Shown one piece after another: positions 53,576-63,863 of a stretch of DNA of 64,000 nt. The notes under the pieces were generated by a model that saw only the letters and a list, made by a program, of their open reading frames with translations, was not told the DNA's origin and did not search any database. How positions within the stretch are numbered: the first letter of the stretch is position 1; the number at the start of each line of letters is the position of its first letter. This stretch comes from Rhodopseudomonas sp. (lineage in GTDB: Bacteria > Pseudomonadota > Alphaproteobacteria > Rhizobiales > Xanthobacteraceae). Where the stretch lies: NCBI RefSeq assembly GCF_013377015.1, contig NZ_JACABA010000002.1, positions 1 through 64,000 of the forward strand, given 5' to 3'. The position numbers were made by a program, and so were the translations under genes.

Positions 53576-56500
53576 ATGCCGCCAAAAGCGCGCTGGTTGC
53601 GCACTGGCACGCGGTCCTCCGACGATCCAGCTGACAATTCGCGCTTGCACCGAGAGGCTATGGCCAGCAAAAAAACGTCCCGAGCGTCCGAGGCGCACGC
53701 CAGTCACCAGTTCTCGGAATGGGATGATGCCGGCTGGGATCACGACCATGACGAGGCCGGGCTGCATCGTGCGCGCCGGTTGCTGTCCGGCTCAAGCTCC
53801 AGACTTCATCGAGTCGGCGATTCGTTTCGTACGGTGCGGCACTGGTTCGCCGGTGAACGCTGGGTGAAGCGGATCGCGGTCGCCGTCCTCGTTCTCGGTT
53901 TCATCTTCTCGGCTTGCTTCGCAGGGCTGTGGTGGAGGCTCGGCGCGGGTCCGATCAATCTGGATTTGGCCACGCCCTGGCTCGCGTCGGCGATCGAGGA
54001 GAATATTGGCCACGGCAATACAGTCGAAGTCGGCGGCACCCAAATCGAGCGTGCCGGTCGGATTCGGATCGCGGTCCGGATCCGCGACATCGTGGTGCGG
54101 GATCGCGATCACGTCATCGTCGCCAGCGCCCCGAAGGCCGAAGTCCGGCTGTCCGGCTCGGCGTTGCTGACGGGGCGGCTTCGCGCCGAGAGCCTCAAGC
54201 TGGTCGATGCCGAACTGGCGATCAGAATCACACCCGACGGTCAGGTCACGGTGTCCACCGGCGACAATGCCAGGCCGCTGGCCACCGGCAAGGCGTCGAC
54301 CCGGCGCAGCACTTCGCCACTGACGCCCGCCGAACTGCCATCAGCTTCGGCGGTGGTGCCTCCGATACAGTTTCCGTCGCCATTCTCCGCCGCGCCGCCG
54401 AGCACGCCGGCGGTCCCGGACAATCAGGATGTGGCCAGAGGCCTGCTCGCCGGATTGGACTGGCTCGACAGCCTCAGCCTGACCGGCCTCGACGGACAGA
54501 ACCTCAATGAAATCGGTTTGAGAAATGGAAACCTGATCGTCGACGATCAGCAGCGCGGCAATCGCTGGAGTTTCGAGAACATTACCCTCAGCCTTCGACG
54601 CCCCAGCAATGGCGGGGTGGCGATGACCGTCGGCGAGGAGGGTGCCAAAGCCTGGTCGCTGGGGGTGCTGGTCGGTCCGCCGGCCAATGGCGTGCGCTCG
54701 GTCGAGGTTCACGCCAACCGGGTTTCGACCAAGAACGTGCTGCTCGCGTTGCGGATGAAGGACCTGACCTACAGCGCTGATTTTCCGCTGACGGGCGATC
54801 TGAAAGGCGAACTCGGCCGCGACGGTCTGCCGACTTTCTTCCGCGGCAAGGTGGTCGCCGGCGCCGGCACGGTGATCGACAGCGATACGCCCGGCTACCC
54901 GATGGCGATCGATCAGGCCGAGATCAATCTCGAATGGGATTCCGGACGCCGCGTGCTGCTGGCGCCTTTCAAGATTATTTCAGGGGCGAACCGCGTCACC
55001 CTGCTGGCGTCGCTGGAACCGCCGAACGACAATGTCAACGACTGGCGGTTGGGCTTCAGCGGCGGCACCATCGTGCTGCCGGACAGCGGCGGCGAACCGG
55101 CGCTGATCTTCAACCGGGTCGCAATCAAGCTGCGCTTCGATACCGACAACCGAAGAGTGCTGCTGACCCAGGCCGATATCGGCAACGGCGAGATCGGCGT
55201 CGCCGGCACCGGCAGCCTGGATTATTCTGGCGAGCCGCGGCTGACGCTTGGATTGGCCGGGACGCCGATGTCGGTGTCGGCGCTGAAGCGGATGTGGCCA
55301 ATTCTGGTCGTGCCAGAGGTTCGCGAATGGGTGATCGAGCGGATCGACAAGGGTGCGATCCAGAGCATCGATGTCGCCGTCAATTCGCCCACCAAAAATC
55401 TGTCGCGCCGCGGCCCGCCGATTCCCGACGACGGCCTGCTGGTCAACATCATCGGCACCGGCGCGGTGCTGCGGCCGGTCGACGGCATGCCGCTGGTGCG
55501 CGATGCCGATATGCGCGCCCGGGTTACCGGCCGCACCGCGACGGTGACGATTGGGCAGGGCACGGTCGAGACTCCGATCGGGCGCAAGATTGGCCTCAAC
55601 GATATCGTTTTCGAGGTGCCCGACATGGCGCCGAAACCGGCGCCGGCGCGGGTCAAGTTTCGCCTCGAGGGGCAGGTACCCGCTGTCGCCGAGATCCTCG
55701 CCTCCGACCGGCTCAGCGAATTCAGCGGCATGCCGATCGATCCCAACACCAGCAAGGGAAACGTGACGGCGCAGGTCGCGCTCGGTATGCCGATCCAGCG
55801 CGAACTGACCAAGGCCGACACCACCTATTCGGTCAACGCCGAACTCACCGGCTTTTCTGCCGACAAGCTGGTAATGAACCAGAAGCTCGAAGCCAGCAGC
55901 CTGAAGGTGACCGCCAACAACCAGGGCTATCAGGTCAAGGGCGACGTCAAGATCAACGGCCAGCCGGCGACGCTGGATTACCGCAAGCCGAACGACGGCG
56001 ACGCCGATGTCAAATTGCTGGCCACGCTCGACGACGCCAGCCGTGCCCGGCTCGGAATCGATCTAGGCCCCGCCGTCAGCGGCGCGATTCCGATCAAGCT
56101 GATCGGCAAGATTGGCGGCGCCGACCGCGAAAACCGCCTCGGCATCGACGCCGATCTGACGGCGCTGAAGCTCGACAACATTCTGCCGGGCTGGACCAAG
56201 CTGCCCGGCAAATCCAGCCGCGCCGTGTTCAACGTGGTACAGAAGCCGCAATCGACCCGCTTCGAGGATATCGTGATCGACGGCGGCGGTGCGCAGATCA
56301 AGGGCTCGCTCGAGGTCGATCAGAATGGCGACCTGCTGAACGCGAATTTTCCGATCTATTCGCCCTCGGAAGGCGACAAGACCACCTTGAAGGCGGAGCG
56401 TGGCCAGGACGGCGTTCTGAAGGTCACGATGCGTGGCGACGTGTTCGACGGCCGCGGCTTCATCAAGTCGGCAATGTCGAGCAAGGAAGCCGACAGCAAG

Positions 56501-57301
56501 ACCAAGGCCAAGAGCATCGACCTCGACCTCGATCTCAAGCTCGGCGCGGTGGCTGGGTTTCTCGGCGAAGCCGTGCGCAGCGTCGACGTCAAGATGTCCC
56601 AACGCAACGGAGCGATCCGGGCGTTCACGCTGAGCGGAAAACTTGGCCGCGATACCCCGCTGAGCGGCGATATTCGCGGCCGCGCCCAGGGCCGCGAAGT
56701 GATCTATCTGGAAACCAACGACGCCGGCGCGTTCTTCCGCTTCACCGATACCTACGGCAAGATGTATGGCGGCCAGCTCGCACTGGCGATGGACGTGCCG
56801 ACCACGGAGCCGAGGCAGAAGGAAGGCCTGATCAATGTCCGCGATTTCTCGGTCAGGGGCGAATCGGCGCTCGACCAGGTCGCGGCCAACGGACCCAGCG
56901 TCTCGCAATCCGGGCTGAGTTTCTCGCGGCTGCGCGCCGAATTCACCCGGCAGAACGGCCAGCTCACGATCCGCGAAGGCGTGGTGAAAGGTCCGATCAT
57001 CGGCGCCACCATCGAGGGCAAGATCGATTACCCCGGCAATCAGGTCCGCATGAGCGGCACCCTGATTCCGATGTACGGCCTCAACAACATGTTCGGCCAG
57101 ATTCCGATCGTCGGCCTGTTTCTCGGCGGCGGCAGCAATGAGGGACTGATCGGCGTCACCTACGAGGTGATCGGCTCGCCCGGCCAGCCGGTGCTGCGGG
57201 TCAATCCGATTTCGGCGATGGCGCCGGGCGTGCTGCGCAAGATCTTTGAGTTCGGCACCGGCAAGCAGAACAACGGCGATTTCCCGGTGCCGAACAACTG
57301 A
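53576..57301 (+). CDS. AsmA/YhdP-like large envelope protein (DUF3971 and AsmA C-terminal domains)
   Basis: This roughly 1241-residue protein has one transmembrane helix (near residues 100-120 of this start; hydrophobic VKRIAVAVLVLGFIFSACFAGLWW). A very long periplasmic part is built of beta-rich repeats (DUF3971) and ends in an AsmA-type C-terminal domain (RDFSVRGESALDQVAANG, GATIEGKIDYPGNQVRMSGTLIP, VTYEVIGSPGQPVLRVNPISAMAPG). Proteins of this class bridge the inner and outer membranes and help move phospholipids. The start is uncertain: ATG at 53576 has AAGGA 9 bases upstream, and others at 53540 and 53660 are possible. It is divergent from the peroxiredoxin gene. Confidence 0.85.
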   Translation: MPPKARWLRTGTRSSDDPADNSRLHREAMASKKTSRASEAHASHQFSEWDDAGWDHDHDEAGLHRARRLLSGSSSRLHRVGDSFRTVRHWFAGERWVKRIAVAVLVLGFIFSACFAGLWWRLGAGPINLDLATPWLASAIEENIGHGNTVEVGGTQIERAGRIRIAVRIRDIVVRDRDHVIVASAPKAEVRLSGSALLTGRLRAESLKLVDAELAIRITPDGQVTVSTGDNARPLATGKASTRRSTSPLTPAELPSASAVVPPIQFPSPFSAAPPSTPAVPDNQDVARGLLAGLDWLDSLSLTGLDGQNLNEIGLRNGNLIVDDQQRGNRWSFENITLSLRRPSNGGVAMTVGEEGAKAWSLGVLVGPPANGVRSVEVHANRVSTKNVLLALRMKDLTYSADFPLTGDLKGELGRDGLPTFFRGKVVAGAGTVIDSDTPGYPMAIDQAEINLEWDSGRRVLLAPFKIISGANRVTLLASLEPPNDNVNDWRLGFSGGTIVLPDSGGEPALIFNRVAIKLRFDTDNRRVLLTQADIGNGEIGVAGTGSLDYSGEPRLTLGLAGTPMSVSALKRMWPILVVPEVREWVIERIDKGAIQSIDVAVNSPTKNLSRRGPPIPDDGLLVNIIGTGAVLRPVDGMPLVRDADMRARVTGRTATVTIGQGTVETPIGRKIGLNDIVFEVPDMAPKPAPARVKFRLEGQVPAVAEILASDRLSEFSGMPIDPNTSKGNVTAQVALGMPIQRELTKADTTYSVNAELTGFSADKLVMNQKLEASSLKVTANNQGYQVKGDVKINGQPATLDYRKPNDGDADVKLLATLDDASRARLGIDLGPAVSGAIPIKLIGKIGGADRENRLGIDADLTALKLDNILPGWTKLPGKSSRAVFNVVQKPQSTRFEDIVIDGGGAQIKGSLEVDQNGDLLNANFPIYSPSEGDKTTLKAERGQDGVLKVTMRGDVFDGRGFIKSAMSSKEADSKTKAKSIDLDLDLKLGAVAGFLGEAVRSVDVKMSQRNGAIRAFTLSGKLGRDTPLSGDIRGRAQGREVIYLETNDAGAFFRFTDTYGKMYGGQLALAMDVPTTEPRQKEGLINVRDFSVRGESALDQVAANGPSVSQSGLSFSRLRAEFTRQNGQLTIREGVVKGPIIGATIEGKIDYPGNQVRMSGTLIPMYGLNNMFGQIPIVGLFLGGGSNEGLIGVTYEVIGSPGQPVLRVNPISAMAPGVLRKIFEFGTGKQNNGDFPVPNN

Positions 57302-57314
57302 CCTCGCGTTGCTG

Positions 57315-57881
57315 TTACGCCTTGCCGCGCAGCCACGGCACCATGCGGCCGAGCGTTGCATCATGGCGAATATATTGATGCCACAGCGCGGCGATGACGT
57401 GGATGCCGACCACCGCGACGCTCGTCACGAAGATCACTTCGTGGATGTTGTGTGCCAGCCCGGCCCATTCCTTCGATGGCGCCATCAGCGGCGGGATGCC
57501 GAGCAGGGTGACGCCGCGCCCGGCGGTCAACACCATGGCGAGGCCGGAGGCCGGCAGCGCCAGCAGCAGCAGATAGAGCAGGCCGTGGCTGATCCTGGCG
57601 AGGACGTCGGTGACGCGTGTGGTCGGCACAAGGTCCGGCGCGCCATGCACCCGTTGCCACAGGATCCGCAGTGCCGCGAGGCCCAGCACGATCACGCCGA
57701 TCGCCTTGTGCCAGTCCATCACTGTGCCGCGCATCGGATCGGTCTTGTCCAGACTTCCGGCGTAGTTCACCAGAGCGACCAGCGCGATGATGGCAAAGAA
57801 GATCACCCAGTGCAGCGTGACCGCGAAGGCGCCGTACTCGCTGGGCCGTTTGTTGGCAGTTTCGATATTGGTCGTCGTCAT
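57315..57881 (-). CDS. cytochrome b561 family protein
   Basis: This 188-residue inner-membrane cytochrome has four helices with haem-ligating histidines (H24 in TLHWVIFF, WHKAIG, RISHGLLYL, NIHEVIF and GIHVIAALWHQY). The ATG at 57881 has GGAG five bases upstream; longer in-frame versions lack protein character. It differs clearly from the other cytochrome b561 at 8875. Such proteins oxidise quinol or scavenge superoxide. It converges on the AsmA-like gene with 13 bases between stops. Confidence 0.9.
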   Translation of the reverse strand: MTTTNIETANKRPSEYGAFAVTLHWVIFFAIIALVALVNYAGSLDKTDPMRGTVMDWHKAIGVIVLGLAALRILWQRVHGAPDLVPTTRVTDVLARISHGLLYLLLLALPASGLAMVLTAGRGVTLLGIPPLMAPSKEWAGLAHNIHEVIFVTSVAVVGIHVIAALWHQYIRHDATLGRMVPWLRGKA

Positions 57882-58145
57882 GGTGTCTCCGCAAGCAATT
57901 GAGTGCGCGATCGGCCGCCGCGACAGCAGCCAAGCGGAGAAATCATGCGCCGTCGAAAACCGCCGGCCTGTGATCGAGCGCAAATCCCGACTACACATTT
58001 TGCTGATCGCGCGCGCCGACGCCTCTCTGTGACTTGGGCGCACCTCGGCGGCATGACGGATGGTCGCCAATGCTTAGCAAGAGCGTGGAGCAGGTCGGTG
58101 TGACCTGCGGCCCGCAGGAGCGGTTCACATTGCGGATCGTGGTTG

Positions 58146-58169
58146 AAAAGAGCCGGGCTGACCCCGGCT
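58146..58169 (-). terminator. terminator for the chemoreceptor gene
   Basis: On the minus strand a 7-bp stem AGCCGGG / CCCGGCT with a GTCAG loop is followed by CTTTTC. It begins 4 bases after the chemoreceptor stop codon. Confidence 0.8.
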
Positions 58170-58172
58170 TCG

Positions 58173-59870
58173 TCAGGCGGCGCGGACGCTGGCCAGGAAG
58201 GTGGTGACTTCGCCGGCGAGTTGTTCGGCCTGCTTCGACAGGTTGGACGCCGAACTCAGCACCAGATTGGCGGCGCCACCGGTCTCGTTGGCCGCGGCAC
58301 TGACCCCGCCGATGTTGGTGGTCACCTCCTGGGTGGCCTGGGCGGTCTGGGTGACGTTGCGGGCGATCTCCGACGTGGCTGCGCCTTGCTCCTCGATCGC
58401 CGTGGCGATCGTGCTGGCGATGGCGCTGACTTCCTCGATGGTGACGGTAATGCCCTTGATTGCCTCCACAGCTTCGCGGGTCGCTGTCTGGATCTGGGCG
58501 ATGCGGGTGCCGATTTCCTTGGTGGCTTCGGCGGTCTGGCCGGCGAGACTTTTGACTTCGGAAGCGACCACCGCAAAGCCGCGGCCGGCTTCGCCGGCGC
58601 GGGCGGCTTCGATCGTCGCATTGAGCGCCAGCAGATTGGTCTGGCCGGCGATGTTCGAAATCAATTCGGCGACATGCTCGATCTGCTGCGCACCATCGGC
58701 CAGCGCGCGAACGATGGTGTCGGTGCGGCGCGCGCTTTCGACGGCGTGGTCGCTGATCTTGGCGGATTGCGCCACCTGGCGGCTGATTTCGGCGATCGAA
58801 GAGGTCAGCTCCTCGGCGGCCGAGGCGACCGTCTGCACGCGGGTGCTGGCCTCGTTCGCGGCCGTGGCCACCACGGTGGCCTGCTGATTGGTGCGCTCGG
58901 CGGTGCCGCTCATCGACTGTGCGGTGGCTTCAAGCGCAGATGATCCCGATGCCATCAATCCGACCAGCTGTCCGACCGAGGTATCGAATTTGTCGGCCAG
59001 GGCGATCAGGGCATCGCGCTTTTCGGCTTCGCCGCGCTGTTTCGAGGTCGCCTGGTCGGCCTCCAGGGTGCGGGCGGTCAAGGCGGTCTGCCGCAGCATC
59101 TCCAGGGTCTCAGCCATCCGTCCGATCTCGTCGCCGCGATCGGTCTCGCCGACCTTCTCGTCGAGCGATCCGGTGGCGATCGACTGCATCCGGTTCTGCT
59201 GACGCTTCAGCGCGCCCAGCACGTCGCGGGCGATCAGCCAGGACAACAGCGCCATCAGCACCAAGACGCCGATGCCGATCGCGGTCAGCCGCAGCGTCAG
59301 CGCACGAATGTCGGCATCGAGATCATCGACATAGAGGCCGACGGCGACGACGATGTTCCATGGCTCGAACGCACGCGCAAAAACCATCTTCTGCAGCGGA
59401 ACGGTCTGGCCCGGCCGCGGATAGAGATAATAGGTGGTGCCGCCCTCCGGCTGCTTCGTGGCAGCTTCGATGATGGCGCGCGCAATCTCGAGGCCGTTGG
59501 AATCCTTTGCGCCAGTCACCTTGCCTTCGAGCGCCGGATTGCCGGCATTCATCATCACGCCGGTATCGGCGGTTCGATAGGCGGCTGCGTAGCCCTGGCC
59601 ATTGTCGAACTTCATGACGCTGGCGCGCGCGCGAAACTGCAGTTCCGCTTCCTCACGGGTGATCTTGCCGGCGGCAACCTGATTTTGCAACGCTTGCGCC
59701 GTGCCGATCACCATCTCGACCGCGCCGCGCAGCTGAGCGGTCCGGTCCTTCAGCATGCGGCTCTGGCTGAGCGCGGCCGACACCATCACGACCGCGCAGA
59801 CCGCGATCGCTGAGAGGGCGACCATGCTGGCAAGCTTGGTGCGAATCGTGAATCGGCTGAGGACGCTCAT
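58173..59870 (-). CDS. methyl-accepting chemotaxis protein with single-Cache sensor
   Basis: This 565-residue transmembrane chemoreceptor has helix 1 (about 13-36). An sCache_2-type periplasmic ligand domain follows (about 40-185; [28 protein letters not shown]). Helix 2 (about 190-212), HAMP (about 213-265) and the signalling hairpin (about 300-555) complete it, with the tip motif [38 protein letters not shown] that binds CheA and CheW. The Cache domain suggests sensing of a small organic acid, but the ligand is unknown. No che genes are near. A terminator follows directly. Confidence 0.95.
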   Translation of the reverse strand: MSVLSRFTIRTKLASMVALSAIAVCAVVMVSAALSQSRMLKDRTAQLRGAVEMVIGTAQALQNQVAAGKITREEAELQFRARASVMKFDNGQGYAAAYRTADTGVMMNAGNPALEGKVTGAKDSNGLEIARAIIEAATKQPEGGTTYYLYPRPGQTVPLQKMVFARAFEPWNIVVAVGLYVDDLDADIRALTLRLTAIGIGVLVLMALLSWLIARDVLGALKRQQNRMQSIATGSLDEKVGETDRGDEIGRMAETLEMLRQTALTARTLEADQATSKQRGEAEKRDALIALADKFDTSVGQLVGLMASGSSALEATAQSMSGTAERTNQQATVVATAANEASTRVQTVASAAEELTSSIAEISRQVAQSAKISDHAVESARRTDTIVRALADGAQQIEHVAELISNIAGQTNLLALNATIEAARAGEAGRGFAVVASEVKSLAGQTAEATKEIGTRIAQIQTATREAVEAIKGITVTIEEVSAIASTIATAIEEQGAATSEIARNVTQTAQATQEVTTNIGGVSAAANETGGAANLVLSSASNLSKQAEQLAGEVTTFLASVRAA

Positions 59871-59954
59871 TTTGACCCTTGGCTGGAACTGCGGCGCCGA
59901 CAGTTACGCAGAACCGCACTACCCAATCGTGAAGATCAGAACCGAACAGTAAAA

Positions 59955-61172
59955 CTACCGGCCCCGAAGCGCCGGCACCACCATAAAGGGGATCATGCCC
60001 AGCAGCACGGCGACCAGCGCGAAGGCGATCACCAGATCGTAGCTGTTAGTGAAGTCGTGGATCAGGCCTCCGCACCACGAGCCGAACGCCGATCCCAATC
60101 CGCTGCCGATCGAGATCGTGCCGTAGATGGTGCCGACCCGTTCGCCGCGAAAGATCTTCATCGCGGTTGCGGTGATCAGCGGTCCGCGCGAGCCGATCAT
60201 GCTGCCGAAGCAGATCACGAATCCGGTCAGCATCCAGATGTTTGGATGCCATTTCAGCAGCCACAGCATGATGATGCCGATGATCGAAAACGCGTAGCTG
60301 AACAGGATCGAGGGGCGCCGTCCGATGATGCCGTCGAGCCAGCTGACGCCCATCATGCCGAACAACAGCACCACACCGGAAAATCCCCAGGCCGTCGCCG
60401 CCTGCAGCGGGGGAAAGCCGACATCGATCAGATAGGCGACGACCTGCGCGGCGATCGCGTACATCCCAATCGCGGTGAAGAAGAAGGTGCAGAACAGCGC
60501 CCAGAACGCGTGGTGTCGGATGGCGCTGTGCAGGGTCCAGCCTTCGTCGACGAGATGGTGCGACGCCGCTCGGGCCAGGCTCTCGGAGCCGCCCGCGTAG
60601 CGGCGCCATGGCAGCACCAGCAGGGGCAGCAGCAGCAGCAAGACTGCCGCGCCGAACCACAGATAGGCGCCGCGCCAGCCAAAATGGTCGATCAGCAGCT
60701 GCGCCACCGGCAACATGATCAGCACGCCGGCGCCGGTCGCCGAATACACAACCGCCATCGCGGTCGGCAGCCGCGGGCCGAACCAGCGGCCGAGCAGGAT
60801 CGAGTTCGGCACATTGCCGATGCAGGCGATGCCGAGCCCGACGCTGAGGCCGACGCTGAGCTGGAACTGCCAGAGTTGCTGGGCGTAGGACGCAGCCAGG
60901 AACGCGCCGCCGAGCAGCACCATGCCGAGGGCGTAGACCGCACGCGGACCGGAGCGATCGAACAGCCGGCCAATCAGCGGCGAGGCCAGCCCGCCGCACA
61001 GAGCGGTCAGCGAATAGATCGACACCGCCTCGGCGCGGTCCCAGCCGAAAGATTGCGAGATCGGCAGCAGGAAAACGGTAAAGCTCTCGCCGAGCCCGCG
61101 GCCGAGCACCGAGAGCAGAAAGCAGACGCCGAGAACCGACAGGCCGGTGCGCTGCGATAACCTATGGTCCAA
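59955..61172 (-). CDS. MFS transporter
   Basis: This 405-residue inner-membrane transporter has 12 hydrophobic segments and the MFS motif GRLFDRSGPRAV between helices 2 and 3. The general pattern resembles the oxalate/formate antiporter-like and monocarboxylate porter groups; the substrate is not assigned. It starts with TTG at 61172 with GGAAGGAA 6 bases upstream. The next in-frame ATG lies well past the first helix and would remove it. It lies 78 bases downstream of tyrS on the same strand. Confidence 0.88.
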   Translation of the reverse strand: MDHRLSQRTGLSVLGVCFLLSVLGRGLGESFTVFLLPISQSFGWDRAEAVSIYSLTALCGGLASPLIGRLFDRSGPRAVYALGMVLLGGAFLAASYAQQLWQFQLSVGLSVGLGIACIGNVPNSILLGRWFGPRLPTAMAVVYSATGAGVLIMLPVAQLLIDHFGWRGAYLWFGAAVLLLLLPLLVLPWRRYAGGSESLARAASHHLVDEGWTLHSAIRHHAFWALFCTFFFTAIGMYAIAAQVVAYLIDVGFPPLQAATAWGFSGVVLLFGMMGVSWLDGIIGRRPSILFSYAFSIIGIIMLWLLKWHPNIWMLTGFVICFGSMIGSRGPLITATAMKIFRGERVGTIYGTISIGSGLGSAFGSWCGGLIHDFTNSYDLVIAFALVAVLLGMIPFMVVPALRGR

Positions 61173-61250
61173 CAGACGTTCCTTCCCGAACAGGCTTTCC
61201 GGTATGGAACGCGTTTTGGCGGGAAAGAACAGGGGGCTCAGCGAATGGGG

Positions 61251-62507
61251 CTATGCGGGCCTGAGCAGCACGTGCTTCTTCCGGCCCATCGACAGCTTGA
61301 TCACGCCGTCCGCCGTCAGGTCCGCCGCCGTCAGCACCATCTTCTCGTCGGTCACGGCAACGTCGTTGACGCGCAACCCGCCGCCCTTGATCTGGCGCCG
61401 CGCTTCGCCATTGGAGCCGACCAGACCGGTCTTCTCGGCGAACGCCGCCAGCACGCCGAGCCCGGCCTCGAGTTCGGCCGCCGCGATTTCCACGCTCGGC
61501 AGGTCGGTCGCGGTGCCGCCCTGCTCGAAAGTGGTGCGCGCGGTGGCCTCGGCGCGCGTGGCAGCGTCGCGGCCGTGGATCAGCGCGGTGGTCTCGGTCG
61601 CCAGCACCTTCTTGGCCTCGTTGAGTTCCTGGCCTTTCAGCGCGGCGAGCCGGGCGATCTCTTCCATCGGCAGCAGCGTGAACAGTTTCAGGAACCGCTC
61701 GACGTCGGCGTCCTCGGTGTTGCGCCAGTATTGCCAGTAATCGTAGGGCGACAGCATGTCGGCGTTGAGCCAGACCGCGCCGGCGGCGGTCTTGCCCATC
61801 TTGGCGCCGGACGAGGTCGTCAGCAGCGGGCAGGTGAGGGCGTGCAGCTGATGCGTGCCCATGCGGCGGCCGAGATCGACGCCGTTGACGATATTGCCCC
61901 ACTGGTCGGAGCCGCCCATCTGCAAATTGCAGCCGTAGCGCCGCGCCAGCTCGACGAAGTCGTAGGATTGCAGGATCATGTAGTTGAATTCGATGAAAGA
62001 TAGTTCCTGCTCGCGGTCGAGCCGCATCTTCACCGAATCCATGGTGAGCATGCGGTTGATCGAGAAGTGCCGACCGACGTCGCGCAGCATTTCGATGTAG
62101 TTCAGCTTGGTCAGCCACTCGGCATTGTCGGCCATCACGGCGTCGGACTTGCCGTCGCCGAATTTGATCAGCTTGGCGAAGGTGCCCTTGATCGAATCCT
62201 TGTTGGCGTCGATCTGCTCGTAGGTCAGGATCTTGCGGGTCTCGTCTCGGCCGGAGGGATCGCCGACCCGCGTGGTGCCGCCGCCCATCAGCGCGATCGG
62301 CCTGTTGCCGGTCGCCTGCAGCCAGTGCAGCATCATGATCGAGAGCAGGTGTCCGACATGCAGCGACGCCGCGGTGCAGTCATAGCCGACATAGGCGACC
62401 GCCTCGCCGCGCGACGCCAGGGCGTCCAGCGAGTCCGGATCGGAAATCTGATGAACGAAGCCGCGGCCTTGCAGCACATTGAGAAAATCAGACTTAAATG
62501 CGGTCAT
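61251..62507 (-). CDS. tyrS: tyrosyl-tRNA synthetase
   Basis: This 418-residue class I synthetase charges tRNA-Tyr. The HIGH-type motif reads HVGH (about 51-54 in [10 protein letters not shown]), followed by [13 protein letters not shown]. The second signature is KMGKT (GAKMGKT), and the C-terminal S4 RNA-binding domain covers about 345-410. The length is typical. It is divergent from anmK across 164 bases, a placement seen in many proteobacteria. Confidence 0.97.
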   Translation of the reverse strand: MTAFKSDFLNVLQGRGFVHQISDPDSLDALASRGEAVAYVGYDCTAASLHVGHLLSIMMLHWLQATGNRPIALMGGGTTRVGDPSGRDETRKILTYEQIDANKDSIKGTFAKLIKFGDGKSDAVMADNAEWLTKLNYIEMLRDVGRHFSINRMLTMDSVKMRLDREQELSFIEFNYMILQSYDFVELARRYGCNLQMGGSDQWGNIVNGVDLGRRMGTHQLHALTCPLLTTSSGAKMGKTAAGAVWLNADMLSPYDYWQYWRNTEDADVERFLKLFTLLPMEEIARLAALKGQELNEAKKVLATETTALIHGRDAATRAEATARTTFEQGGTATDLPSVEIAAAELEAGLGVLAAFAEKTGLVGSNGEARRQIKGGGLRVNDVAVTDEKMVLTAADLTADGVIKLSMGRKKHVLLRPA

Positions 62508-62671
62508 TGGTGTGCGACTCTGATCATTGTTATTTCACGGTATCGCAACGGAGTTGCCGAACATCGTGAATGCTGGCTGACGCGTTTCGGTGCGATGTGG
62601 CATTATAAGAACTGGATGTTCGACACAAGTTGGACGTTTTCCGACTTCGGCGGCCTGAAGGGGTCCATGTC

Positions 62672-63775
62672 ATGATAATGACGGCGATCGGACTGATGAG
62701 CGGAACCTCGCTCGACGGGGTCGACGTCGCCTTGATCAAGACCGACGGCAAGCGGGTGACTGCGCTCGGCCCCTCTGGCTATCGGCCCTACAGCGAGGGC
62801 GAGCGCGGCCTGCTGCGCCAGGCGCTGGCCGAGGCAGCGCAGTTAACGCAGCGCGACGCCCGTCCGGGAATCCTCGGCGAGGCGGAGCGGGCGGTGACCA
62901 TCGCCCACGCCGAGGCGGTCGCGGCCTTCACCGCGCAGAACCGGATCGCGCGCGAGGAGATCGACATCGTCGGGTTTCACGGCCAGACCGTGCTGCATCG
63001 CCCGGCGCAGAAGCTGACGGTGCAGATCGGCGACGCGCTGGCGCTGGCGAAGGCGATCCATATCCCGGTGATGCATGATTTCCGCGCCGCCGACGTCGCG
63101 GCGGGCGGGCAGGGCGCGCCGTTGGTGCCGGTCTATCACCGCGCGCTGGCGCAGTCGCTCGACCGCGACGGCCCGATCGTCGTGGTCAATATCGGCGGGG
63201 TTTCCAACATCACCTATATCGACGGCACTGACAGCCTGATCGCCTGCGATACCGGGCCCGGCAATGCCCTGTTAGACGATTTTGTATTCGCCGTGACCGG
63301 CCAGCCGTTCGACGCCCAGGGCAAATTGGCGGCGCAGGGCGAGCCCGATCAGGACTGGATCGCGCGGTCGCTGGCGCATCCGTTCTTCGCACTGCCGCCG
63401 CCGAAATCGCTCGACCGCAACGATTTCGCCGCACTTCGGCTGGGGCAGATCGCGCCCGACGACGGCGCCGCGACGCTGACCGCGTTCACCGTGGCGGCGA
63501 TCGCGGCGATCGCGCCGTTGCTGCCGAAACCGCCGCGGAGCTGGATCGTCACCGGCGGCGGCGCCCGCAACCTGACGATGCTGCGGATGTTGCGCGAGGG
63601 CTTGGCGCCGGCCAGCGTCGAGACCGCCGATGCGCTGGGCTGGTCGGCCGACGCGATGGAGGCGCAGGCGTTCGGCTTTCTCGCCGCGCGCGGCCTGAAG
63701 GGACTGCCGCTGAGCTATCCGGCGACCACCGGCGTGCCGCTGCCGATGACCGGCGGGCTGATCGCGCGGCCCTGA
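62672..63775 (+). CDS. anmK: anhydro-N-acetylmuramic acid kinase
   Basis: This 367-residue sugar kinase hydrolyses the 1,6-anhydro ring of anhydroMurNAc and phosphorylates it to MurNAc-6-P during cell-wall recycling. It shows GLMSGTSLDGVDVA (nucleotide binding), HGQTV, VNIGGVSNITYI, the catalytic Asp in CDTGPGNALLDDF and VTGGGARN. The ATG at 62672 lies after AAGGGG; another ATG six bases on gives the same start of the domain. It uses the product that the lytic transglycosylase encoded at the left end would release. Confidence 0.96.
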   Translation: MIMTAIGLMSGTSLDGVDVALIKTDGKRVTALGPSGYRPYSEGERGLLRQALAEAAQLTQRDARPGILGEAERAVTIAHAEAVAAFTAQNRIAREEIDIVGFHGQTVLHRPAQKLTVQIGDALALAKAIHIPVMHDFRAADVAAGGQGAPLVPVYHRALAQSLDRDGPIVVVNIGGVSNITYIDGTDSLIACDTGPGNALLDDFVFAVTGQPFDAQGKLAAQGEPDQDWIARSLAHPFFALPPPKSLDRNDFAALRLGQIAPDDGAATLTAFTVAAIAAIAPLLPKPPRSWIVTGGGARNLTMLRMLREGLAPASVETADALGWSADAMEAQAFGFLAARGLKGLPLSYPATTGVPLPMTGGLIARP

Positions 63776-63788
63776 TCACGTCTGATTG

Positions 63789-63847
63789 ATGCAGGTGCAT
63801 TGATCTTGACGCTTCATGCAGATGCATTTAATTTGATGCAGTTGCAT
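63789..63847 (+). promoter_or_regulatory. cluster of three ATGCA-N2-TGCAT dyads (probable operators)
   Basis: ATGCAGGTGCAT (63789-63800), ATGCAGATGCAT (63816-63827) and ATGCAGTTGCAT (63836-63847) are three palindromes with the same five-base arms and two-base spacer. Starts are spaced 27 and 20 bases apart. They precede the partial reading frame at 63864, so they are likely binding sites of a dimeric repressor, plausibly the product of the adjacent gene. Confidence 0.7.
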
Positions 63848-63863
63848 GAAGTGGACACGTCAA

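Noticed and set aside
63789-63847. Three short repeats considered as a CRISPR array
   Set aside because: The units are only 12 bases, spaced by 8-15 bases, palindromic, and lie at a gene start, which fits operators rather than CRISPR repeats.
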